Shown in pieces: positions 1 to 6,485 of a stretch of DNA of 46,071 nucleotides. Position numbers and translations under genes: made by a program. This DNA is from Paenibacillus sanguinis 2301083 = DSM 16941 (lineage in GTDB: Bacteria > Bacillota > Bacilli > Paenibacillales > Paenibacillaceae). The first letter of the stretch is position 1. Every line of letters begins with the position of its first letter. The stretch lies in the NCBI RefSeq assembly GCF_000374825.1, contig NZ_KB895397.1, forward strand, positions 1 to 46,071, written 5' to 3'. The notes below the pieces were generated by a model. It saw only the letters and a list, made by a program, of their open reading frames with translations, did no database searches and was not told the origin of the DNA.

Positions 1-205
1 TCGGAATCATGGAAGTGGTAGGCTATTCTTTTTAGCAGGTGGGCCTTTCGCTGCTTCTGTTGACTCGGCTTGTTCTTCCGCCATTTGTAGTAGCCGCTCC
101 GTGAAACATGAAACACTTGGCACATCTTCGCCAAAGAAAACTCGGAGCGATGATCTTCTATAAAACGAAATCTTAGCTCTTTGGTTTGCTGAAGATGTGC
201 ACTGC
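1..205 (-). CDS. IS3-family transposase OrfB, N-terminal part
   Basis: Partial: only the first roughly 65 codons of the transposase catalytic subunit are present. The minus-strand reading contains FRFIEDHRSEFSLAKMC and then VSRSGYYKW, typical of the helix-turn-helix start of IS3-family OrfB ahead of the DDE integrase core, which is off the edge. The frame is -1 relative to orfA and opens from the A7 run at 206-212, so the product is expected as an OrfAB fusion. No stop codon interrupts the visible part. Confidence 0.8.
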
Positions 206-490
206 TTTTTTTACGATGGCTAGTTCTTCTTCCACATCGGAGATACGTTCCTGGCTTTCGCGTAGCTCTCGTTCCTTTTCTTTTAAGAGTTGTTCTAATT
301 CTCGAAGCCGTTCCACACTGGAGATGGACTCATTCTTGAACTCGCGATATTTGGCTTTCCAGGCATGCAACGTCTTTGCTGGGATGTCCATCTCTAAGGC
401 GATTTCCTCCACCGATTTCGTCTGCTCATGGAGATACTTAGCTGTTTGTCTTTTAAATTCTTCGTTATAGCGATTCCGCTGCTCACCCAC
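173..490 (-). CDS. IS3-family transposase OrfA
   Basis: A 105-residue protein of the size expected for IS3 OrfA. The N-terminal half is a helix-turn-helix that binds the IS ends (FKRQTAKYLHEQTKSVEEIA, then PAKTLHAWKAKY). The C-terminal half is a leucine-zipper-like coiled coil rich in E, L and K that mediates multimerisation. The start is GTG, with GAGGAGGTG upstream. It ends with TAA after overlapping the OrfB frame. The first 164 bases of the right copy read identically by eye. Confidence 0.88.
   Translation of the reverse strand: MGEQRNRYNEEFKRQTAKYLHEQTKSVEEIALEMDIPAKTLHAWKAKYREFKNESISSVERLRELEQLLKEKERELRESQERISDVEEELAIVKKAVHIFSKPKS
206..212 (-). promoter_or_regulatory. Programmed -1 frameshift site between orfA and orfB
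   Basis: On the minus strand, a run of seven A residues followed by G lies near the end of orfA. The orfA frame reads GTA AAA AAA GCA. Slipping back one base gives the frame that continues without stops into the OrfB sequence (SSAHLQQTKELRFRF). A-rich slippery heptamers at this place are the standard IS3-family mechanism for making the OrfAB transposase. No downstream stimulatory structure was looked for. Confidence 0.7.
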
Positions 491-617
491 GTGAACACCT
501 CCTCAGTTAGTTTTATTATCTTTTTCTCTTAACGAGGTGTCCACTTTTTATTCTAGCTCTAATCCTCCCTATAAATCAGTGTTTTAGGTCCATTTCTGGT
601 GATTTGGGCAAAAAAAT

Positions 618-691
618 ATGGAGGAATTCCTGCTAATTGTTTATGATGGCGAAAGAATCCGATTTTAGATGGAGGATTTCCCGCTAACCTG
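618..691. repeat. Two imperfect copies of a 22-bp intergenic repeat
   Basis: Positions 618-639 and 669-690 share ATGGAGGA, a T/C stretch and GCTAA. A related but looser string (TATATGGAATTTCTC, then GCTAATTGC) occurs at 45763-45790 beside the other IS copy. This suggests a dispersed short intergenic repeat family. No coding sequence is seen from 544 to 1290. Confidence 0.45.
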
Positions 692-756
692 CAACAACTA
701 ACCTAGTTGAACCACACTTTGGCTGACGAATGATCCTCTGATGACGGCTACTCTAC

Positions 757-952
757 GCTATGAACAGCAACTACTATGCTATGAACGGCCGTATCCAGGC
801 TATGAATAGCAACAACTACGGTAAGAATGGCCGTATCCAGGCTATGAATAGCAACAACTACGGTAGAATGGCCACATCCAGTCTATAAACAGCAACAACT
901 ACACTATGAACGGACACACCCATGCTATGAACGGCAACAATTACTGCTAATG
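757..952. repeat. Tandem repeat, about 4.6 copies of a 42-bp unit
   Basis: GCTATGAA-like unit starts fall at 757, 799, 841, 882 and 924, giving spacings of 42, 42, 41 and 42. Each unit contains GCTATGAAYAGC, then AACAACTAC, then GGCCGTATCCA. Copies 2 and 3 are nearly identical and the outer ones are more diverged. One reading frame stays open for about two units, but there is no ribosome binding site and later units contain stops. It is treated as non-coding. Confidence 0.8.
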
Positions 953-1038
953 AAGTGCTGCTCCGAGGGATACTCGGATTTTTTTGCTTTGTGCAAATCG
1001 GGAGAGCGTGTTGTTCCTCCGAAGGTAGCTGTTTTACT

Positions 1039-1265
1039 TAGAAGTGACTTACCTGGAACTGCTTTACCTGGAACTGTGACACCCAGAACTGTAGCACTTA
1101 GAACTGTGACACCCAGAACTGTAGCACTTAGAACGTAGCACTTAGAACTAAACCACCTAGAAACTGAATTATTCAGAACTGAACTACCAAGAGCTGAACT
1201 ACCAAGAACTGAACCAGACCTAAATTGTTTACCTAAGAACTGTGAACCTAGAGCTGTTGTACTTG
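1039..1265. repeat. Tandem repeat, about 15 copies of a 15-bp unit
   Basis: Units follow the pattern NAGAACTGNNNNACY. Examples are TGGAACTGCTTTACC, CAGAACTGTAGCACT and TAGAACTGTGACACC. Most are exactly 15 bp; a few are 13, 14, 16 or 17 bp. The tract ends about 25 bp before the msrA start, so it overlaps where the msrA promoter would be expected. The minus strand is open throughout with a five-residue period, discussed as a finding. Confidence 0.82.
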
Positions 1266-1290
1266 GATATAGAAAGGAACGTGGAGATAG

Positions 1291-1815
1291 ATGGGACATT
1301 TGCAGAAGGCGACTTTTGCGGGCGGGTGCTTTTGGTGTATGGTAACGCCCTTTGAGGAATTGCCCGGCATCGCGGGCATTGTATCGGGATATACCGGGGG
1401 GACGAAGAAGAACCCGACCTATGAAGAGGTGAAAACGGGTACAACCGGGCACTATGAGGCGGTGCAGATTACATTTGATCCGGAGATATTTCCGTACGAA
1501 AGACTGCTTGAGTTGTATTGGCCGCAAATCGATCCAACGGATGCCGAAGGGCAGTTTCAGGATCGGGGGTCGCAGTACAGGACGGCGATCTTTTATCACA
1601 ATGAGCAGCAACGGGAGCTTGCACTGGCATCCAGGCAGGAGCTAGAGCACAGTGGGCGGTTCGATAAGCCGGTGGTGACGGAGATTTTGCCAGCGGTCAC
1701 CTTTTATAAGGCAGAGGAGTACCACCAGGATTACCATAAAAAGAACCCCAAGCACTACAAAGAAGACCGAGAGCAGTCGGGACGGGATGAATTTATCCGC
1801 GAAAACTGGAAATGA
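1291..1815 (+). CDS. msrA: Peptide methionine sulfoxide reductase MsrA
   Basis: Reduces the S epimer of methionine sulfoxide in proteins and free methionine, repairing oxidative damage in the cytoplasm. The 174-residue length is normal for MsrA. The signature GGCFWC lies at residues 11-16, with Cys13 as the catalytic cysteine. It is followed by the family's GYTGG (residues 34-38) and a YRTAIFY segment. ATG follows AAAGGAACGTGGAG, a plausible ribosome binding site. There is no MsrB domain and no adjacent msrB. The gene stands alone between the 15-bp repeat tract and prfC. Confidence 0.95.
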   Translation: MGHLQKATFAGGCFWCMVTPFEELPGIAGIVSGYTGGTKKNPTYEEVKTGTTGHYEAVQITFDPEIFPYERLLELYWPQIDPTDAEGQFQDRGSQYRTAIFYHNEQQRELALASRQELEHSGRFDKPVVTEILPAVTFYKAEEYHQDYHKKNPKHYKEDREQSGRDEFIRENWK

Positions 1816-1847
1816 TGAATTGACGCTGCGTAGTACAGTTCAAAATA

Positions 1848-1856
1848 TGTTACAAT
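1848..1856 (+). promoter_or_regulatory. Extended -10 promoter for prfC
   Basis: TGTTACAAT gives a TGN motif joined to a TACAAT -10 hexamer, 38 bp before the chosen prfC start. No good -35 is seen at 17 bp, as is usual for extended -10 promoters. Confidence 0.5.
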
Positions 1857-1893
1857 AAAGGCTGTGACTTTGTGAATCGAGAGGAACGTGAGC

Positions 1894-3477
1894 ATGAGTA
1901 AAGGATTGGACCAAGTGCTGCAGCAGGAAGTGGACAAACGCCGCACGTTTGCGATCATTTCCCACCCGGATGCGGGGAAAACAACGTTGACCGAGAAGCT
2001 GCTGCTGTTTGGCGGCGCGATTCGTCTGGCCGGTTCGGTCAAGGCGCGGAAAGCGAGCAAGCACGCGACCAGTGACTGGATGGAAATTGAGAAGCAGCGG
2101 GGGATTTCGGTTACTTCTTCCGTCATGCAGTTTGATTATAATGGACACCGGGTGAATATTTTGGATACCCCGGGTCACCAGGATTTCAGTGAGGATACCT
2201 ACCGTACGCTGACGGCTGCCGATAGCGCTGTCATGCTGATCGACGTAGCTAAAGGCGTGGAAGCACAGACGATTAAGCTGTTTCAGGTATGTGCCAAGCG
2301 AGGTATTCCGATTTTCACCTTCATTAACAAGTTGGACCGCGAGGGGCGGTCTCCGTTTGACTTGATGGAGGAGATTGAGCAGGTGCTGGGCATTCGTTCT
2401 GTGCCCATGAACTGGCCGATTGGCATGGGGCGCGAGTTATCGGGCGTCTATGACCGGATGAAGAACCAGGTGGAGTTATTTCAAGGCGATGATCATGACA
2501 AGATTCAGGTCAAGAAGGTAGAGAACTATCAAGACCCGGTCATTCGTGAAATGGCGGGGGAATACCTCCACGATCAACTATGTCAGGACTTGGAGCTGCT
2601 TGATGTTGCTGGTGATCCGTTTGATCTGGAGAAGGTGAAGCGCGGGGAATTGACCCCTGTGTTCTTTGGCAGTGCGGTGAACAATTTTGGTGTACAGACG
2701 TTTCTGGACAATTTCTTGCAGCTGGCCCCCAAGCCTCAGCCGCGCCACAGCACTCAAGGTACGGTTGAACCGACCCATGAGAAGTTTACGGGCTATGTGT
2801 TCAAGATCCAGGCCAATATGAATCCGGCGCATCGGGATCGGATTGCTTTCCTGCGTATCGTATCGGGCAAGTTCGAGCGGGGGATGTCTGTGAAGCATGT
2901 ACGAGTTGGTAAAGATATCAAGCTTGCTCAACCGCAGCAATTTTTGGCGCAGGACCGGGATATCGTCACCGAGGCTTATCCAGGGGATATTATCGGATTG
3001 TTTGATCCGGGAATTTTCCGTATTGGGGACTCTCTGAGTCAAGGTGGGGAAGTGGTCTTTGACGAATTGCCGACCTTTTCGCCGGAGATCTTTGCCAAGG
3101 TTACGGTCAAGAATGCATTGAAGCATAAGCAGTATCAAAAAGGGATTGACCAGCTGACCGAAGAGGGCACGATCCAGGTGTTTACAACGGTAGGCTTTGA
3201 GGATACGCTTCTGGGCGTGGTAGGTCAACTCCAATTTGAGGTATTTGAGTACCGGATGAAGGGCGAGTACGGCGTGGATGTGCAATTGCAGCGGATGCCG
3301 TTCCAGTTCGCCCGCTGGATTGTGGCGGAGAAGATTGATCCTTCCAAGTTCCGGATTAATTCATCACTGGTGAAGGATAAGAAGGGCAATTATGTTGCCT
3401 TGTTCGAGAATGAATATGCCATGCGTACTGCCATGGAGAAAAATCCGGACGCCCAGTTCCTGGAGACGGCGCCGTAA
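1894..3477 (+). CDS. prfC: Peptide chain release factor 3
   Basis: A translational GTPase that recycles RF1 and RF2 from the ribosome after termination. The 527-residue length fits RF3. The G domain shows the P-loop SHPDAGKTT (residues 23-31), the G3 motif DTPGHQDF and the G4 motif NKLDR. Domain 2 beta-barrel and the C-terminal RF3 domain follow (GVVGQLQFEVFEYRM near the end). The ATG at 1894 is preferred over the in-frame GTG two codons upstream, because GAGAGGAA sits 8 bases before it. It is monocistronic, with its own extended -10 promoter. Confidence 0.95.
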   Translation: MSKGLDQVLQQEVDKRRTFAIISHPDAGKTTLTEKLLLFGGAIRLAGSVKARKASKHATSDWMEIEKQRGISVTSSVMQFDYNGHRVNILDTPGHQDFSEDTYRTLTAADSAVMLIDVAKGVEAQTIKLFQVCAKRGIPIFTFINKLDREGRSPFDLMEEIEQVLGIRSVPMNWPIGMGRELSGVYDRMKNQVELFQGDDHDKIQVKKVENYQDPVIREMAGEYLHDQLCQDLELLDVAGDPFDLEKVKRGELTPVFFGSAVNNFGVQTFLDNFLQLAPKPQPRHSTQGTVEPTHEKFTGYVFKIQANMNPAHRDRIAFLRIVSGKFERGMSVKHVRVGKDIKLAQPQQFLAQDRDIVTEAYPGDIIGLFDPGIFRIGDSLSQGGEVVFDELPTFSPEIFAKVTVKNALKHKQYQKGIDQLTEEGTIQVFTTVGFEDTLLGVVGQLQFEVFEYRMKGEYGVDVQLQRMPFQFARWIVAEKIDPSKFRINSSLVKDKKGNYVALFENEYAMRTAMEKNPDAQFLETAP

Positions 3478-3551
3478 CACCCAAATCATTAAATCCAAGC
3501 AGGAAAACGCTGATGTGGAGGACTGCCCCGATATACGAAGGAAGGAATAAT

Positions 3552-4313
3552 ATGAAACAGTGGTTTACAATAGATCAAATTGAATCCAACACACATATTA
3601 TCAGCGAATATCGTCATTGGGAGGAAACACATTGTTATCTTCTCGAAGGAAGCGAACGCGCACTTTTAATCGATTCGGGGCTTGGTATCTGCGACATATC
3701 TGTGGAGGTGAAAAAGCTGACCGATAAGCCGGTGACGGCTATCGCTACGCATATTCACTGGGACCACATCGGCGGTCACAAATACTATCATGATTTTTAT
3801 GCGCATGAAGCGGAACTCAACTGGCTTTCCGGCGAATTTCCTCTGAGCATGGATGCTATACGTGAAATGGTGCTTGACCGCTGTGACTCGCCAGAGGGTT
3901 ACAATGTAGACACATATGAGTTCTTTCAGGGAACGCCAACGCGAGTGCTGCACGATGGCGATATGATTGATCTTGGCGGCAGAATTATTACAGTATTACA
4001 CACGCCCGGTCATTCACCGGGACATATGTGTTTCTGGGAGGCCGCAAGCGGCTACCTCTTTACTGGCGACCTGGTTTATAAGGACACGCTGTTTGCGTAC
4101 TATCCGTCAACTGATCCGCAGGCATATCTCTCATCGCTTGAAAAGATTGCGGCACTACCTGTGAAAAAAGTATTTCCGGCTCATCACGGTTTGATCATTC
4201 AGCCGGAGATTCTGATCCGTATGCGAGATGCTCTCAGGCAACTGAAAATCGATGGCAACCTACATCATGGCAGCGGCACCTTTGATTACGGTGATTGGGC
4301 TATCTGGCTGTGA
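3552..4313 (+). CDS. Metallo-beta-lactamase-fold hydrolase
   Basis: A 253-residue zinc hydrolase of the MBL superfamily. The metal site is clear: THIHWDHIGGH supplies the HxHxDH ligands, HTPGHSPGH the next histidine, FTGDLVY the bridging aspartate and PAHHG the last histidine. The chosen ATG follows GAAGGAATAAT; an in-frame ATG 39 bp upstream lacks a ribosome binding site. The family includes glyoxalase II, thiolesterases and lactonases, and the substrate cannot be told from the sequence. Single gene between prfC and sspI. Confidence 0.85.
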   Translation: MKQWFTIDQIESNTHIISEYRHWEETHCYLLEGSERALLIDSGLGICDISVEVKKLTDKPVTAIATHIHWDHIGGHKYYHDFYAHEAELNWLSGEFPLSMDAIREMVLDRCDSPEGYNVDTYEFFQGTPTRVLHDGDMIDLGGRIITVLHTPGHSPGHMCFWEAASGYLFTGDLVYKDTLFAYYPSTDPQAYLSSLEKIAALPVKKVFPAHHGLIIQPEILIRMRDALRQLKIDGNLHHGSGTFDYGDWAIWL

Positions 4314-4334
4314 TTATAAGTTGCAGTTTTCCAA

Positions 4335-4371
4335 ACAAATGACCGAGTATGGAGCATGCTCGGATGTTTGT
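4335..4371 (+). terminator. Hairpin downstream of the MBL hydrolase
   Basis: ACAAA..CCGAG pairs with CTCGG..TTTGT around a loop containing GAGCATGCTC. There is no uridine run, so termination is uncertain. Confidence 0.35.
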
Positions 4372-4439
4372 CGTGGGTTCGGTTATTTGTATTAAATACA
4401 CAGCCTACGAAGGAGGGAGACATTGTGATCAACGGCAAT

Positions 4440-4479
4440 AAGCCTCCACTGTAGCCGATTTACGGTTACAGGGAGGCTT
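4440..4479 (-). terminator. Hairpin downstream of sspI
   Basis: AAGCCTCC and CTGTA pair with TACAG and GGAGGCTT, a stem of 13 pairs with one bulge. It lies 20 bases past the sspI stop. It lacks a clear T run on either strand. Confidence 0.45.
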
Positions 4480-4498
4480 TGCCGCTGGCGGGCTTGTT

Positions 4499-4735
4499 CT
4501 ATTTCAATGGTTTGAGATCGATCCGATCCACTTGTTGCTTCAGGACGGACAGGAGCTCATTTTGCTTGGAGGCATCAAGATGCTTCCAAATCATCTCAAA
4601 TACGACTCCTAGCCCCGGGAGCGCGGCTTCTTGTGCATCGATGGATCCTTCGATCAGATCGCGCAAGCCTTGCTCATCCTGACCGTGTACCTTATGCATG
4701 ATCGCTTGACGCAAATCGAGAGTAATGGATGGCAC
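4499..4735 (-). CDS. sspI: Small acid-soluble spore protein SspI
   Basis: A minor spore-core protein of the SspI family, made in the forespore. The 78-residue product shows the family core TLDLRQAIMHKVHG near the start and LPGLGVVFEMIWKH in the second half, closely matching the SspI pattern as I remember it. GTG at 4735 is chosen because AAGGAGGG lies 7 bases upstream. The longer reading to 4768 has no ribosome binding site and adds residues not expected in the family. In Bacillus, sspI also neighbours a TrmH-type methyltransferase gene, as here. Confidence 0.9.
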   Translation of the reverse strand: MPSITLDLRQAIMHKVHGQDEQGLRDLIEGSIDAQEAALPGLGVVFEMIWKHLDASKQNELLSVLKQQVDRIDLKPLK

Positions 4736-4798
4736 GTAAATTCCCTCCTTGAAATGTGACTTGCCCACATGTAATGTACCCTTACTTTCCCCGGAAAA

Positions 4799-4827
4799 TT
4801 CAAGTTTCCCGGGGATTGTGATATACT
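4799..4827 (+). promoter_or_regulatory. Sigma-A-type promoter for the RCK gene
   Basis: TTCAAG, a 17-bp spacer and TATACT preceded by TGA (extended -10). It sits 36 bp before the ATG of the following gene. Confidence 0.55.
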
Positions 4828-4862
4828 AAACCGGATGAAATTTGCTATCGGGTGGTGAAGTC

Positions 4863-5537
4863 ATGGCGCGTGCAGCAAAAAAACAGTTTGCTGTCATCGG
4901 CATGGGCCGGTTCGGATTAAGCGTGGCAACCGCGCTTAGCAATATGGGTTTTGATGTACTCGCGATTGATTCTAACGAGCATCGTACTCAGGAGGTCGTC
5001 AATCTGGTGACACATGCAGTCTCGGCGGACTCTACAGATGAGGATGCGCTGCGTGCCTTGGGTATCCGTAATTTCGACGTGGTGGTCGTAGCGATCGGCG
5101 AGGATATTCAAGCGAGTATTTTGACAACATTGATTTTGAAGGATATGGGCGGGCCCTTGATTGTCGTTAAGGCGCAAAGTGAATTACATGGTAAAGTGCT
5201 GCAAAAAATTGGAGCGGACAAGGTTGTATTTCCGGAACGAGATATGGGACTGCGGGTGGCGCATCATTTGACCTCGCCGAACATTCTGGATTACATTGAA
5301 TTGTCGGAGGAATACAGCATCGTGGAGATGAGTGTGCCACGGGCAATGGTTGGCAAAAATCTGAAAGAGCTTGATATCCGGGCGCGTTATGGCTGTAATG
5401 TCATGGCGATCAAACGCGATGCCAAGATGAATATTTCTCCGGCGGCCACGGATCGTCTGACAGAGGAAGACGTGCTGGTCATTGTCGGAGAGAAAAATGA
5501 TTTAACGAAGCTGGAGCTGGCTTATGCCAAAGGCTAG
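4863..5537 (+). CDS. Potassium uptake regulatory subunit, KtrA/KtrC type (RCK/TrkA)
   Basis: A 224-residue cytoplasmic gating subunit that binds nucleotide and controls a Ktr/Trk potassium channel subunit. Residues about 8-125 form a Rossmann RCK_N domain starting with VIGMGRFG (GxGxxG at 13-18), with an acidic DSNE motif after the second strand. Residues about 140-220 form an RCK_C domain (MVGKNLKELDIRARYGCNVM). The length matches KtrA and KtrC, about 220. ATG at 4863 follows GGTGGTGAA; an upstream TTG is less likely. No ktrB/ktrD membrane subunit is in the window, so the partner is encoded elsewhere, as for B. subtilis ktrC. Confidence 0.88.
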   Translation: MARAAKKQFAVIGMGRFGLSVATALSNMGFDVLAIDSNEHRTQEVVNLVTHAVSADSTDEDALRALGIRNFDVVVVAIGEDIQASILTTLILKDMGGPLIVVKAQSELHGKVLQKIGADKVVFPERDMGLRVAHHLTSPNILDYIELSEEYSIVEMSVPRAMVGKNLKELDIRARYGCNVMAIKRDAKMNISPAATDRLTEEDVLVIVGEKNDLTKLELAYAKG

Positions 5538-5572
5538 GCGAAATCCAAATGAGATCGAAGGATGGGCCGGGT

Positions 5573-6367
5573 ATGGATATATTGTCTCCGCAGAACCCTC
5601 GCGTCAAGGAATGGGCCGGGCTGCTTGAGAAGAAGAATCGGGACAAGCAGGGAAAATATGTGATCGAGGGCATTCACCTCGTTCAAGAAGCTTTGCGGGC
5701 GCAGGCGGATATCGAATGCGTCTGCTATGATGTGGAGCGCGGCATTCCGCAGGAGCTGCGCGAGGTGGCCTCGGCGGGTCTGGACATCCCGTGGACGGGG
5801 GTCTCGGCCGCCGTGATTGCCAAGTGCAGCGATACGAAGTCGCCGCAGCCGGTGTTCGCGGTCCTGCGCAAGGACCGCAGGACGGCAGAAGCGCTCCTGG
5901 GCAAGGAGCGCAGCCTGGTGGTTGTGCTGGACGGCGTGCAGGACCCCGGCAACGTCGGCACGATTATCCGCAGCGCCGATGCGGTCGGTGCGGATGGGGT
6001 GATCGTCGGCGCAGGCTGTGCCGACGTATACGGGCCCAAGGTGCTGCGCGCCACGATGGGCTCGGGTTTCCATTTGCCGGTGGTCCACGGCAACTTGGCG
6101 GAGCTGCTCCCGCAGGCGAAGCAGCGGGGCATCCGGCTGGCGGGCACCAGCCTGCAGGCGGCGGCGAATTGCTACGCTTACGATTTCACACAGCCGGTAT
6201 GGCTGCTGTTCGGCAGTGAAGGCAGCGGTCTGAGCCCGGAGGTACGCGATCTGATGGACGACGGCCTCATCATTCCGATGCGCGGCCAGGCCGAATCGCT
6301 GAACGTGGCGATGGCGGCATCCGTGCTGCTATATGAGGCGATGCGGCAGCGGCATTTTAACGGGTGA
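5573..6367 (+). CDS. TrmH/SpoU-family RNA 2'-O-methyltransferase
   Basis: A SAM-dependent ribose methyltransferase with a trefoil knot, probably acting on 23S rRNA (YsgA/RlmB-like). The N-terminal substrate-binding domain (residues about 1-105) begins ILSPQNPRVKEW. The catalytic domain shows motif 1 DPGNVGTIIRSADAVGAD, motif 2 LFGSEGSGLS and motif 3 IPMRGQAESLNVAMAAS. ATG at 5573 is used, since AAGGAT lies 9 bases upstream; the ATG at 5549 has no ribosome binding site. The middle is richer in G and C than its neighbours. In Bacillus this gene precedes pheST, but pheST is not here. Confidence 0.9.
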   Translation: MDILSPQNPRVKEWAGLLEKKNRDKQGKYVIEGIHLVQEALRAQADIECVCYDVERGIPQELREVASAGLDIPWTGVSAAVIAKCSDTKSPQPVFAVLRKDRRTAEALLGKERSLVVVLDGVQDPGNVGTIIRSADAVGADGVIVGAGCADVYGPKVLRATMGSGFHLPVVHGNLAELLPQAKQRGIRLAGTSLQAAANCYAYDFTQPVWLLFGSEGSGLSPEVRDLMDDGLIIPMRGQAESLNVAMAASVLLYEAMRQRHFNG

Positions 6368-6372
6368 TTTTT

Positions 6373-6405
6373 GAGGGGAGGGGTTCGTCAGGACTCCTCT
6401 TTTCT
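6373..6405 (+). terminator. Rho-independent terminator after the TrmH gene
   Basis: GAGGGGAG pairs with CTCCTC around a short loop and is followed by TTTTC. Confidence 0.5.
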
Positions 6406-6485
6406 TTTGCAGCGGACAAATTCTGCTTCATCCCGTACAGCCTTCAGTCATCAGTCATTCAATTCAAACAAGGAAATGAGACGAT

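Larger units (their letters stand above)
1..543 (-). mobile_element. IS3-family insertion sequence, left copy, cut by window edge
   Basis: Holds orfA and the 5' part of orfB on the minus strand, joined by a -1 frameshift site, which is the IS3-family layout. The inner terminus is taken as position 543, where the minus strand reads TGGACACCTC, because IS3-family ends begin with TG. The same sequence recurs in opposite orientation from 45855 to the right edge. The other terminus and most of orfB lie outside the window, so activity cannot be judged. Confidence 0.85.

Noticed and set aside
757..1265. Tandem tracts as a CRISPR array
   Set aside because: Units are contiguous, with no unique spacers between repeats, and no cas genes are present.
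925..1611. 228-residue minus-strand ORF over msrA as a full gene
   Set aside because: Its first half is antisense to msrA, which is certain, and it lacks a ribosome binding site. Only the repeat portion is mentioned as a finding.
2578..3285. 235-residue ORF antisense to prfC
   Set aside because: It is the complement of a well-supported gene, with no start signals and no protein family.
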